Below the pieces are notes generated by a model, which saw nothing but the letters and a program-made list of their open reading frames with translations, was not told where the DNA came from and ran no database searches. From NCBI GenBank assembly GCA_002699335.1, contig PACG01000104.1, positions 78,641 through 85,585 on the forward strand: a DNA stretch of 6,945 nt, in the 5' to 3' direction. This stretch comes from Candidatus Poribacteria bacterium (lineage in GTDB: Bacteria > Poribacteria > WGA-4E > UBA9662). Below, in pieces: positions 1-6,945 of the stretch. Made by a program: the position numbers and the translations under genes. The first letter of the stretch is position 1. Each line of letters begins with the position of its first letter.

Positions 1-2
1 TA

Positions 3-1961
3 AAGATAGCAAATCAGCCTGATTTTACCGGAGGTGACACCTCGCTAGTCGTCAAGGCCATAGACCTAGATGGCAAAAGCGGCCAACAGGAAGTCAAGGT
101 AACGGTCAAGAAGAAAATGTTGCCCTTGGAAATCCGGAATTTCGATCCAGTCGAGTTTGAACAAGGAGCCGAATCGACCCCTTACGATCTAAAGAAATTT
201 GTCGAGGGTGACAGTCATCCTAAAGGCGCCATCAAGTGGAGCAATAAACCTTCAGGCCAACCCAACGCCGATAAAATTCAGGTCAATGGCCTAGAAACAG
301 GGCTTGCCGTATTCTCGACCAATGACTCTAAGTTTGTCGGTAAAACTACACTGATAATAGTAGCCGCAATCGAAGGAACGACTCCAGTTGAAAGAAGCCT
401 ACAGGTAACGGTGAAGGAAAAAATTGAAAAGCCGCCCAAGCCGAAGATAAAGAACACATTTCAGAAAGTGGAATTGGAGATCAATGAAACAAACTCGCCC
501 ATTAAATTAAATATGACACCACAATCAGGCCAAATTACATTCGATTTTGAAAAGTCCAATCAATTGGTTGCACCCAAGTTTGATCATGTAACAAAAGAAC
601 TGATTTTAACTGGTAAAAAAGTGGGACAGGGAAAATTTACCTTTTGGATAGTAGACGACTTTCAACAACAGAGTGAAAAGGTTGAAATCGTAGTTGCCGT
701 TAAAGAGAAGGTGATCCCACTAACCTTAAACCTACCAACGCTAATTGAACTGAGTAATAATAATCCAGAAGAGACAATCGACCTAAGAAAATGGGTCAGC
801 TCTAAATTTGCCAAAGATGAATTGGTGTGGGAGATTATCCAACAACCGCAAACTGTCAAAGATGACTTGATAAATGATTCCAAAGAACTCAAAATTAGTT
901 TAGGCAATTACGACCCATTAACAGGTCCAGCCAATGACGAAGTCGAGCTAAAAGTCACTGAACCACCACCGAGTGGGAAATCCGTTACAGGTAAAATATC
1001 GATTAAGGTTTTAGAGACTATTTCGGAACCCAAACCACCCACCTTCATCAAGCCGTTTCCGGTTATCAAACTCCAAAGAGAGACCAAGACCAGACAAGTG
1101 ATTACGTTCTTAGGTTCTTACGTTAAGGATGAAGATACGCCTGCGCAACAAATTCATTGGATTCCAATTTCTAGCCGAAACGTAGATGCTAGAAAGGAAA
1201 ACGACAGTCTAATTTTAGAGTTAATACACCGGGAACCGACAGTGGCGCAACAGAAGGATACAGGACAAGAAGAAGAGGAGACGATACTGATTATAGCCTC
1301 TGATCCTGAAGGTAAAAAGGCATATCAACCGATTCAAGTTCGTATTCTATCCGCGCCGAAGAGGAAGACTAAATGCGAAATTTTCGGCTTGCCGGACCCA
1401 ATCCAACAAAAGTTCTATATTATTACCGTTGTGGTTAAAGACAGGCAGTTGGAAGCCGACCCAATGGTTACGGTCAACGGTCAACCACAGTTAATTAGAT
1501 CCATTGGGGATCAAATTTGGTCGCTAATCTATCCACTGAATACTAACTTAGACAAAAGCGTCAATAGTTTGAAAGTTGAGGTTCATAGTGGTGATGACCA
1601 GCAGAACAGCGAGAAGATCGGTAGCAAAACCATTACTGTTGTTCCCCCATTTGCACCCAATTACGACGGACATTTATCAGTTGGTCAAATCTCTGCTTAT
1701 CCCAATCCTGTTCGACAGGCTTATATACGAATAACCTGTGTCACTGCTGGGGAGCCACAATTACGGATCTATAGTGTGGATGGCCGTCTGGTGACAACAC
1801 TGATGGCATTTCGGCCGGTGCGAGGAAGATGGGAAAAGAATTGGAATATGACCAACAGTTTTGGCGAGGTGGTGGCTAATGGCCTCTACTTTGGCCTACT
1901 GGAAAATCAAGTGGCAAACGTGTCTGCTCTGGCTGGAATCCGGATATTGGTTCAACGGTGA
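3..1961 (+). CDS. Large Ig/cadherin-like repeat protein with C-terminal FlgD/T9SS-like sorting domain (5' partial)
   Basis: The frame is open from the left edge, so the true start lies upstream; the ATG at 117 is internal, because the codons before it already encode a matching repeat end ('EVKVTVKKK'). About 652 residues are visible. They form beta-rich modules of roughly 90-110 residues, each closing on a strand such as 'LQVTVKEK', 'VEIVVAVKEK', 'ISIKVLE' or 'IQVRILSAP', followed by a Lys/Pro-rich linker. Several modules carry a 'DLKKFV...IKW' or 'SYVKDEDTP...IHW' pattern, typical of bacterial cadherin/Ig-like domains. The last 90 residues carry 'AYPNP', 'LRIYSVDGRLV' and 'VANGLYF' and end 'RILVQR'. 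This matches FlgD-Ig or type IX-like C-terminal domains, so export or surface display is inferred. A signal peptide cannot be seen. Only two cysteines occur in the visible part. Its ligand or role is unknown: adhesion or a structural stalk is possible, and an enzymatic domain may lie upstream. Confidence 0.88.
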   Translation, partial: KIANQPDFTGGDTSLVVKAIDLDGKSGQQEVKVTVKKKMLPLEIRNFDPVEFEQGAESTPYDLKKFVEGDSHPKGAIKWSNKPSGQPNADKIQVNGLETGLAVFSTNDSKFVGKTTLIIVAAIEGTTPVERSLQVTVKEKIEKPPKPKIKNTFQKVELEINETNSPIKLNMTPQSGQITFDFEKSNQLVAPKFDHVTKELILTGKKVGQGKFTFWIVDDFQQQSEKVEIVVAVKEKVIPLTLNLPTLIELSNNNPEETIDLRKWVSSKFAKDELVWEIIQQPQTVKDDLINDSKELKISLGNYDPLTGPANDEVELKVTEPPPSGKSVTGKISIKVLETISEPKPPTFIKPFPVIKLQRETKTRQVITFLGSYVKDEDTPAQQIHWIPISSRNVDARKENDSLILELIHREPTVAQQKDTGQEEEETILIIASDPEGKKAYQPIQVRILSAPKRKTKCEIFGLPDPIQQKFYIITVVVKDRQLEADPMVTVNGQPQLIRSIGDQIWSLIYPLNTNLDKSVNSLKVEVHSGDDQQNSEKIGSKTITVVPPFAPNYDGHLSVGQISAYPNPVRQAYIRITCVTAGEPQLRIYSVDGRLVTTLMAFRPVRGRWEKNWNMTNSFGEVVANGLYFGLLENQVANVSALAGIRILVQR

Positions 1962-1998
1962 GTAGTGAAGAGCGTTTAGATGAAAGGGTTCTATGCTT

Positions 1999-3042
1999 TC
2001 AAGACATTGGTAAACTTCTAACTTCAGCAGCGACTCGCTCACCGTGTTCGATAATCGCTTCAGCGATACCGATTTGAGTAACGGCTTCAATCTCCTCCAA
2101 GCCAGGTGAGGGGTTCACTTCCAGCACCGCATAGGCAGTATCTTCCTGCATGCCGTTTGTCTCTAGTAGATCTACGCCTGCGACTTCAAGCCCTATGGCC
2201 GCAGTAGCTCGGGTGGCTAGATCCCGGAGTTGATCTGAAATCGATATCAACTGACCTCGTCCTCCTCGATGGAAATTAGCTCGATACTCTCCAACCTGAG
2301 CGGTTCGTTGCATTGCGGCTACCGCTTGACCGCCAATCACGATAATGCGAATGTCTCGGCCGGACGAACTACCGATAAAAGGTTGAACCACATAGTTTTG
2401 GTGAAGTTCGCACATCGCCTCCACAGAAGAACGCAAGGAAATCGCTGTGTCGAGCAACATCAATCCACGTCCGTGCGTTCCTTGAAATGGCTTCATCAAA
2501 ATTGGGTAGGCCCCAATTTTAGAAACCGAATTCTCCAAGAAATCAGGCGATCCGGTAGTAAAACTCGGAATAACCGGAATTCCGTGTTCGGTTAGACGGC
2601 GCAAGCTACGAAACTTGTGTCGGGCTACCAAGATCTGCTGCGACTTATTCAATAACGGAACACCCAAAGTTTCAAAATGAGCAACAACTTCAGAGGCAAA
2701 TGAGGCCGTTGTGATACTCAGTCGAGGTAAAATAAGGTCAAAGTCATCCACTAAAGCCCCATCGTACAGCATTTGTAGCTCTTGAGTCGTAGATGTACCA
2801 TGTGTGTCGGTTGCAGAACCCCCTACTGGGGTAGAAACTTCTGCTTGAGTGGAAGTTTTTAAACTAAAGTCATCGGATCTAAAACAGAGAGTGCTTTGGG
2901 ATGTGTTCGGATGAGCTGAAATAAGGAGTGAAAAGCGGAAGGGATCTAAGACATAGACCTGATGCTGAGCCGATTCAGCGGCTTCTACTAATCGCCGCGT
3001 GGTGTAACTCTGGCCAGCGCGTGAGAGAATACCTATCTTCAT
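1999..3042 (-). CDS. rimK: RimK-family ATP-grasp ligase (alpha-L-glutamate ligase-like)
   Basis: This 347-residue protein closely follows E. coli RimK in motif order. It has 'MKIGILSR' at the N-terminus, 'GVPLLNKSQQILVARHK' at 127-143, 'GAYPILMKP' with ATP-binding Lys184, and a glycine-rich loop at 188-193. 'GRDIRIIVIGG' (228-238), 'YRANFHRGG' (253-261), 'VAGVDLL' and 'LEVNPSPGLEEIE' follow. The likely Mg/ATP ligands Asp291, Glu308 and Asn310 are all present. RimK enzymes ligate glutamate to a peptide or protein C-terminus using ATP (ribosomal protein S6 in E. coli); relatives such as LysX and MptN act on other acceptors, so the substrate here is open. The protein is about 45 residues longer than E. 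coli RimK owing to a Ser/Thr-rich insertion at about 45-92. The usual 'ARDK' reads 'ARHK'. The start is fixed by the conserved N-terminus; the ribosome-binding site is weak. The gene converges on the Ig-repeat gene with 37 bases between stops and sits 124 bases after the oxidoreductase gene, so it may have its own promoter. Confidence 0.92.
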   Translation of the reverse strand: MKIGILSRAGQSYTTRRLVEAAESAQHQVYVLDPFRFSLLISAHPNTSQSTLCFRSDDFSLKTSTQAEVSTPVGGSATDTHGTSTTQELQMLYDGALVDDFDLILPRLSITTASFASEVVAHFETLGVPLLNKSQQILVARHKFRSLRRLTEHGIPVIPSFTTGSPDFLENSVSKIGAYPILMKPFQGTHGRGLMLLDTAISLRSSVEAMCELHQNYVVQPFIGSSSGRDIRIIVIGGQAVAAMQRTAQVGEYRANFHRGGRGQLISISDQLRDLATRATAAIGLEVAGVDLLETNGMQEDTAYAVLEVNPSPGLEEIEAVTQIGIAEAIIEHGERVAAEVRSLPMS

Positions 3043-3166
3043 GCAATAAAATCCGAATGAAATGGTGAATAGAGAAGCAGAGGTTACTAATTGAGAAGTC
3101 AGACGTGATCAACTTTTACATTCCTACTATTCTCGAGGCAACAGGTTGAGTTAGAATCCTGCCCGG

Positions 3167-4228
3167 CTAAACGACAACAATTTTTCCTGTGGCAATGGAC
3201 TCGGCCTCTTTATAACAAAGTGCCAATGCATCCCTAGCACCAATGCCGGAGAGGAATCCGTCATCCACTGATCCTTCAAGTGCCGAAATGGCATAGGCAA
3301 TCTCGTTGGTAAAGGCGTCCACTGGATCGGACTGATCTAAATCTGGATGGTGTACCTCTCCATTGCTTTCGATCAACTGCAAGGGATTTGATACGCCCTG
3401 GCCGGCCAACGTTGAAGCTTCAAATGTCAAGGTAGCCCGTTCCAGAAAAATCTCAAAGCCGTGACTAAAAGCACGAGCTTTGGCCGAAATACCACCCGAC
3501 CAGGACGAGATGGTCAGTTGTGGATTATCTTGGTAGATGTATTGGGTTGAGAGATAATCTACAAATGACGTCGCAATACCATCCTGACTAGTGGCTATTT
3601 TCCCACGCGAGAAAACCGCATCTGGCATTCCACCTAAGACTTGGATAAAATGGGTGTCATGGATATGTAAGTCGATACCCGGCGCACCACTTTTGATGAT
3701 CGTCTCTGCACTGCGGGCAGAAGGTTGACTGGTTAATCGTCTAAAATGGGCTCCTAGAAGATCTCCATATTTGCCGCTTTGAACGGTTTTCAAAGCGTAG
3801 TTAAACTCCGGAAAAAAGGGCAATACGTGCGCAACCATAAATTGTTTGCCACTTTGCTGACTCACCTCCACCATTTCATTGGCCGCATCGATATCAACCT
3901 CAATTGGTTTTTCGCACAACACATGTTTACCTGCTTTCAAGGCGGCAATCGTTACCTCTTTGTGGTATTCCGTAGGCAGACAGATATCGACCAGATCTAC
4001 GTTAGAGTCAGCTAATAGGTCTGCAATCCGGTTATAAGTGGCAACATTAGATAAGTCTTCAATTCCACCACGTGGGCCGAAATTGCCTTGAATACTGGTC
4101 CAATCGCCATCCAGTTTCTTTGGGTTTCGGGTACATATGGCAGTTACTTGACAGCCGTTGACTTTTTTTGCTCCATAGTAGTGAATCATACCCATAAATC
4201 CAATACCGATAATACCGATCCGAACCAT
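3167..4228 (-). CDS. Gfo/Idh/MocA family NAD(P)-dependent oxidoreductase
   Basis: This is a complete 353-residue member of the Gfo/Idh/MocA family, of normal length. The N-terminal Rossmann fold shows 'GIIGIGFMG' (Gly8, Gly10, Gly13), then 'VDLVDICLPTEYH' and 'ALKAGKHVLCEKPIE' with the family's Glu-Lys-Pro motif (Lys107). The C-terminal alpha/beta domain contains 'GIDLHIHDTHFIQVLGG' (184-200), where Asp186 and His190 sit at the spacing of the inositol dehydrogenase catalytic pair. It should be a cytoplasmic enzyme that oxidises or reduces a hydroxyl group on a sugar, cyclitol or related compound with NAD(P); the substrate cannot be read from the sequence. The start is supported by GGGAG (plus-strand positions 4236-4240) seven bases upstream of the ATG. 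It lies downstream of a 665-base gap after the amidohydrolase gene on the same strand. It differs clearly from the broken family member at 5746-6836 and is not its recent duplicate. Confidence 0.94.
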   Translation of the reverse strand: MVRIGIIGIGFMGMIHYYGAKKVNGCQVTAICTRNPKKLDGDWTSIQGNFGPRGGIEDLSNVATYNRIADLLADSNVDLVDICLPTEYHKEVTIAALKAGKHVLCEKPIEVDIDAANEMVEVSQQSGKQFMVAHVLPFFPEFNYALKTVQSGKYGDLLGAHFRRLTSQPSARSAETIIKSGAPGIDLHIHDTHFIQVLGGMPDAVFSRGKIATSQDGIATSFVDYLSTQYIYQDNPQLTISSWSGGISAKARAFSHGFEIFLERATLTFEASTLAGQGVSNPLQLIESNGEVHHPDLDQSDPVDAFTNEIAYAISALEGSVDDGFLSGIGARDALALCYKEAESIATGKIVVV

Positions 4229-4893
4229 CTTTATTCTCCCAATTGTTACGCAAGGCTCAAAATTAGGCCTTGTGATTTCAAATGTAGGTTATCATTGCAC
4301 ACTTTAAATTACTAAAGTTTGGATAATTGGAAGCCCTGAGAGGTAGAAAAAAGCAGCCGGAAACGTAAAGTTATCCCCGTCCCATTATAACAGCTTCAAG
4401 ACGAAGGCAAGTAGTCATGGATACATTATTCCCACTGCCGGCCCCCTATCTAGTATACCAATTTTGAGTGCTCTTCGGTAGTCAGAACTTTTTCTGTTCG
4501 ACACCCATATCTGGGGGGAGTGATCTAGTGCTTGCCGATATCCGGTCCATGGGAGCTATCTGGCTCGTCAACCGAGGTGATGGTATTCTATTCTGTCATT
4601 CGTTGCCGGTTAGAAGTTAAAGCCGGTTTAAACTTTTAGTATAGTCTTGTGCCGCCGCCTGCAATTAGTCAATCTGCCAAAAGAGGCGTTAGAAATAGTC
4701 AATAAAAACGTGTTGTTCTTCATCACAGTCAAGCGTTGCATACTTCACTCCGCAACGAATCAGACCGTTGGCGTCGGGATTATACTTATTCTCTTAGGCT
4801 AGTGCTCAGACTACGTCATCAGGGAAGCACAATTGACAATGCCTAACTTTAATGGTAACGATCTTACGCCCACACGGTGCTGACTCCTTGGAT
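4229..4893. other. 665-base stretch without a supportable gene
   Basis: This gap lies between the stop of the amidohydrolase gene and the start of the intact oxidoreductase gene, both on the minus strand. All frames are interrupted often. The longest protein-like stretches are a 33-codon minus-strand piece at 4691-4793 containing 'NPDANGLIRCGVKYATL', and a roughly 50-codon plus-strand piece at 4468-4620. I recognise neither. Its length and scraps of protein-like reading suggest a decayed gene rather than a long leader, but this is inference. A perfect minus-strand TATAAT occurs at 4384-4389, about 155 bases before the oxidoreductase start, but the best -35 match (TTGCCT, spacer 15) is poor. 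I saw no tRNA, riboswitch, strong terminator or inverted repeat of insertion-sequence type. Confidence 0.6.
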
Positions 4894-5745
4894 CTAAGCC
4901 AAATCGTTGAGTCCGAGAAGGTTCAGCGTGTCACAATACAGGATTTGTTCCGGTAAGTCGTCTGGTAAGGCTGGCAGGCGCATCTCTTTCGACAGATTGA
5001 CAATATTGTGCAACCCTTCAACGGTTTCGTCTAGGGTGGCAATAGGGTAGTCGGTACCGAACAGAAGTTTGTCGGTTACACCATATTCCACGGCTAATCG
5101 AAGTGAATTGTAGAATTGCCAGGGACGATAAAACAGGGCCGAGATATCGGCGAAAACGTTAGGCTGTTTCCGAATTAATACGATCGTTTCCACTTCCCAA
5201 GGGTGTCCCATGTGAGCAATGATCATCTTTAGCTCAGGAAATAGGAGAGCAATGTCCTCAAGCAAGACAGGATTAGCGTACTTTAGCGGGGCTTTACGCG
5301 GGAAGGTAGTGCCTTGATGAAACATAATCGGCAAGCCGTATTGTTCGGCTTTGGCAAATATGGACATGGCACGCGGGTCTTGCGGATCCCACCCACCATA
5401 GATCGGACTCATTTTTAGGCCTCTGAGCCCTAGTTCATTGACAACACGATCCACCTCAGATAAGGCATTATCTTCAGTTGGACAAATAGCAGCGAATCCA
5501 ATCAGTCTTTTGGCGTCTGTTCGAACATACTCCGCTACAGTGTCATTCACAGTCAGGAATCCGGTGAGAGGTGCCCGCAATCCAAACACAATCACGCGAT
5601 CCGCTTTAGCTGTATCAGTTGTATGCCGTTCCGCCGTAATGCCCAGCTCAACCTTCTGACGACGCATAATGAAGGTTTCACATGCTAACGCTTCGGTCAA
5701 CTCACCTGGATAACGCCAAAAGTGTGTATGACAGTCAATGATCAT
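4894..5745 (-). CDS. Amidohydrolase_2-type metal-dependent hydrolase
   Basis: This 283-residue TIM-barrel protein belongs to the amidohydrolase_2 group (COG2159-like), which includes ACMSD and related decarboxylases, lactonases and hydratases. It opens with 'MIIDCHTHFW', giving the metal-binding His6-X-His8 pair. It continues with 'LRGLKMSPIYGG' (107-118), 'YGLPIMFHQGTT' with His143, 'LKMIIAHMGHPWEVE' with His178, and 'DKLLFGTDYPIAT' with Asp232. By analogy with ACMSD, His6, His8, His143 and Asp232 would bind one divalent metal and His178 would be the catalytic acid/base. All expected residues are present, so it looks active and cytoplasmic. The substrate is unknown; a small organic acid or lactone is likely for the family. 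The start is firm because the HxH motif normally lies within ten residues of the N-terminus. The gene begins directly at the end of a broken oxidoreductase gene, suggesting a former two-gene catabolic unit. Confidence 0.92.
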   Translation of the reverse strand: MIIDCHTHFWRYPGELTEALACETFIMRRQKVELGITAERHTTDTAKADRVIVFGLRAPLTGFLTVNDTVAEYVRTDAKRLIGFAAICPTEDNALSEVDRVVNELGLRGLKMSPIYGGWDPQDPRAMSIFAKAEQYGLPIMFHQGTTFPRKAPLKYANPVLLEDIALLFPELKMIIAHMGHPWEVETIVLIRKQPNVFADISALFYRPWQFYNSLRLAVEYGVTDKLLFGTDYPIATLDETVEGLHNIVNLSKEMRLPALPDDLPEQILYCDTLNLLGLNDLA

Positions 5746-6836
5746 TAGAATATATCCCCGACCTTTGATCGAGGATCTGAGATTCCAAACACCCTCATTT
5801 GCTTGCTTGACCGGTGTAATTTATTAACCGGTCGATTTTCCATCGCACATGGCGTACGGTCAAATTTCGTCGACTCCCCTGGCATTCGATATTCAGAAGA
5901 TCTACTAGGTGTGGTTGAGAAGCACGAATATGGAACCGGGTTGATCGGAAAAATCACTCCCATCGGAAGCGGGAGCAATTTGACTACTATCGTGGATACA
6001 ATCATCGACAAGGGATACACCGGAATATTTATCGACAACAGGATGGAGGCTTTAATCGGTTCCTGGATCATTTGAATAATCATTAGTACGATAGAACCGG
6101 CTCCCTTTGATGTACACTTTCAGTTCCTAGCACGCGTTGTTCAAGATACGCTAGCCTATTTCCGAGATTTTTACGCTCAACCCAAGTTTGTCTGGGCCTC
6201 TTTCCCTGAGCTTCATAGCCTTTATCCGGTGCCGGAACCTAAATTTAGTATGTTTAGGGCCGCAATTCCTGAACATGCGGTAGGAACCAACATTTTGCCG
6301 AAGAAAGGATTTCTATGGACTTAGCCACATCATTAGCCTTGCTCCATTGGTTGGCCGACGAAACCAAGGTCCTTGTCCCTATCGTTGAGGTGCACCAGCC
6401 TAGATTAATTGTCGCGCTTTGACGTGTGAAGTGTTAAAGACATCAGCCTCGCCGACGACTAGTTTGACACCTGCTTTTTCTACCGCCTGAGCAGCAAGTT
6501 GACCTTCGTCCAGACTACGGCAGAAGGGTCTTTGCCAGTAATGTGTTTGCCGGTTTAGGCTGCCTTTTAGGTCATAGGCATATGTGAAAATATAGGAGTT
6601 GCGATGTCTACGGTATTGATGTCAGCATTGGCCAGCATATCCTGATAGGAGGCGTAGACCTGAGAAATGTGGGTTTAGGCAAAGGAGAGCGCACGTTCTC
6701 TGGACAGATCACAGACAGTAACGACTTCAGCCCGGGGGTAAGTTTGATAACCCTTATAGTGTGACGGGCCAACTAGCCCTTGTCCAACAATACCTACCTT
6801 AACAGTAGTAGTATCGTTTACGGATTTAACTAGCAT
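5746..6836 (-). pseudogene. Broken Gfo/Idh/MocA family oxidoreductase
   Basis: The ATG at 6836 is followed by a clear Rossmann start: 'VKVGIVGQGLVG' with Gly18, Gly20, Gly23, then 'EVVTVCDLSRERALSFA' and 'ADINTVDIATPIFSHMP'. In-frame TAA codons at codons 54, 90 and 94 interrupt it. Near 6532 a one-base loss shifts the frame at the family's Glu-Lys-Pro site, which now reads 'RPFCRSLDE'; a 43-codon block at 6403-6531 then continues well ('GVKLVVGEADVFN'). Further stops follow. A later block at 5974-6024 reads 'SGVSLVDDCIHDSSQIA', resembling the 'SGGG-L-D-GIHD' catalytic segment. A last piece at 5749-5805 reads 'QANEGVWNLRSSIKGRGYI'. The middle (about 6030-6400) is hard to align and is some 80-90 codons too long, so it may hold an insertion or heavily altered sequence. 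The final part of the family fold is missing, because the amidohydrolase start follows at once. A GGTGAG ribosome-binding site four bases before the ATG remains. Identity is firm for the N-terminal half, weaker beyond. Confidence 0.8.
5755..5759 (-). promoter_or_regulatory. Probable ribosome-binding site of the amidohydrolase gene
   Basis: On the minus strand GGGGA lies nine bases before the ATG at 5745. It falls inside the last recognisable codons of the broken oxidoreductase ('KGRGYI'), so translation of the amidohydrolase appears to depend on sequence left over from the upstream pseudogene. The match to a Shine-Dalgarno sequence is moderate and the spacing slightly long. Confidence 0.4.
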
Positions 6837-6912
6837 TCATCTCACCACTCTCAGCCGCTAATATCGCTTTTCTGATTACACCTCAAATGCCGACGAAGCA
6901 AAAATAACAACA

Positions 6913-6941
6913 ATACTGCGACAACGGATTTTCACTGTCAA
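6913..6941 (-). promoter_or_regulatory. Candidate sigma-70-like promoter upstream of the broken oxidoreductase
   Basis: On the minus strand a perfect TTGACA -35 box (6936-6941) is followed by a 17-base spacer and CAGTAT (6913-6918), which keeps the two most important -10 positions (second A, last T). It lies about 77 bases before the ATG of the pseudogene and could still drive transcription through to the amidohydrolase. The -10 box is weak (3 of 6), so this is only a candidate. Confidence 0.35.
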
Positions 6942-6945
6942 ACAA

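Noticed and set aside
1981..2001. Small hairpin (TGAAAG...CTTTCA) between the convergent genes as a terminator
   Set aside because: The stem is only six AT-rich pairs with a nine-base loop and no T-run, too weak to call.
2269..2595. Plus-strand open frame of 108 codons inside the RimK-like gene
   Set aside because: It is a shadow of a well-supported ATP-grasp gene on the other strand, with no recognisable domain.
3779..4315. Open frames on both strands overlapping the intact oxidoreductase and its upstream edge
   Set aside because: They overlap a complete, motif-rich gene in other frames and show no family features.
4605..4629. Direct repeat GCCGGTT spaced by ten bases
   Set aside because: It is a single seven-base pair of copies, within chance expectation and without supporting symmetry or further copies.
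5803..6075. Plus-strand open frame of 90 codons starting at TTG
   Set aside because: It lies antisense to recognisable pieces of the minus-strand oxidoreductase pseudogene ('SGVSLVDDCIHD', 'QANEGVWN'), has only a rare start codon and matches no family I know.
5745..6083. Minus-strand open frame of 112 codons
   Set aside because: It is in another frame of the same pseudogene; its composition is not protein-like and it overlaps the pieces that do match the family.
6315..6422. Short plus-strand frame 'MDLATSLALL...' with an AAAGGA ribosome-binding site
   Set aside because: At 35 codons, within a pseudogene on the opposite strand, it is most likely chance.
5746..6836. Stop-codon reassignment (TAA/TAG/TGA read as an amino acid) to rescue the broken oxidoreductase
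   Set aside because: The intact genes have no internal stops and end with TGA or TAG, and the broken gene also contains a frameshift, so decay is the simpler explanation.

Overview
The window looks like bacterial accessory DNA of moderate GC content, read with the standard bacterial code. It holds four convincing coding regions and one decayed gene. The first gene points to a bacterium that exports large Ig-repeat proteins carrying a C-terminal FlgD/T9SS-like domain ('YPNP ... IYSVDGR ... VANGLYF'). That style is common in Poribacteria, Latescibacteria, KSB1 and related FCB-like lineages. Together with two different Gfo/Idh/MocA genes and an amidohydrolase, Candidatus Poribacteria or a similar uncultured lineage is a reasonable guess. 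This is inference from gene style, not proof.

Layout. From the left edge to 1961 (+) runs the 3' part of a large repetitive surface or secreted protein; its start lies outside the window. Everything after it reads on the minus strand. At 1999-3042 is a RimK-type ATP-grasp ligase, convergent with the first gene. At 3167-4228 is an intact Gfo/Idh/MocA oxidoreductase. A stretch of 665 bases (4229-4893) has no gene I can support. At 4894-5745 is an intact metal-dependent amidohydrolase (amidohydrolase_2 type). At about 5746-6836 is a second Gfo/Idh/MocA gene, clearly broken, whose start, ribosome-binding site and possible promoter survive at the right edge.

How the genes may work together. A Gfo/Idh/MocA dehydrogenase next to an amidohydrolase suggests breakdown of sugars, cyclitols or related small organic compounds. 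The original unit was probably the now broken dehydrogenase followed directly by the amidohydrolase. The intact dehydrogenase belongs to a different subfamily, so it is not a recent copy of the broken one. The RimK-like ligase and the Ig-repeat protein have no evident functional link to this pathway. I found no phage, CRISPR, insertion sequence, RNA gene or defence system. The most informative observation is the decaying dehydrogenase and its exact junction with the amidohydrolase.
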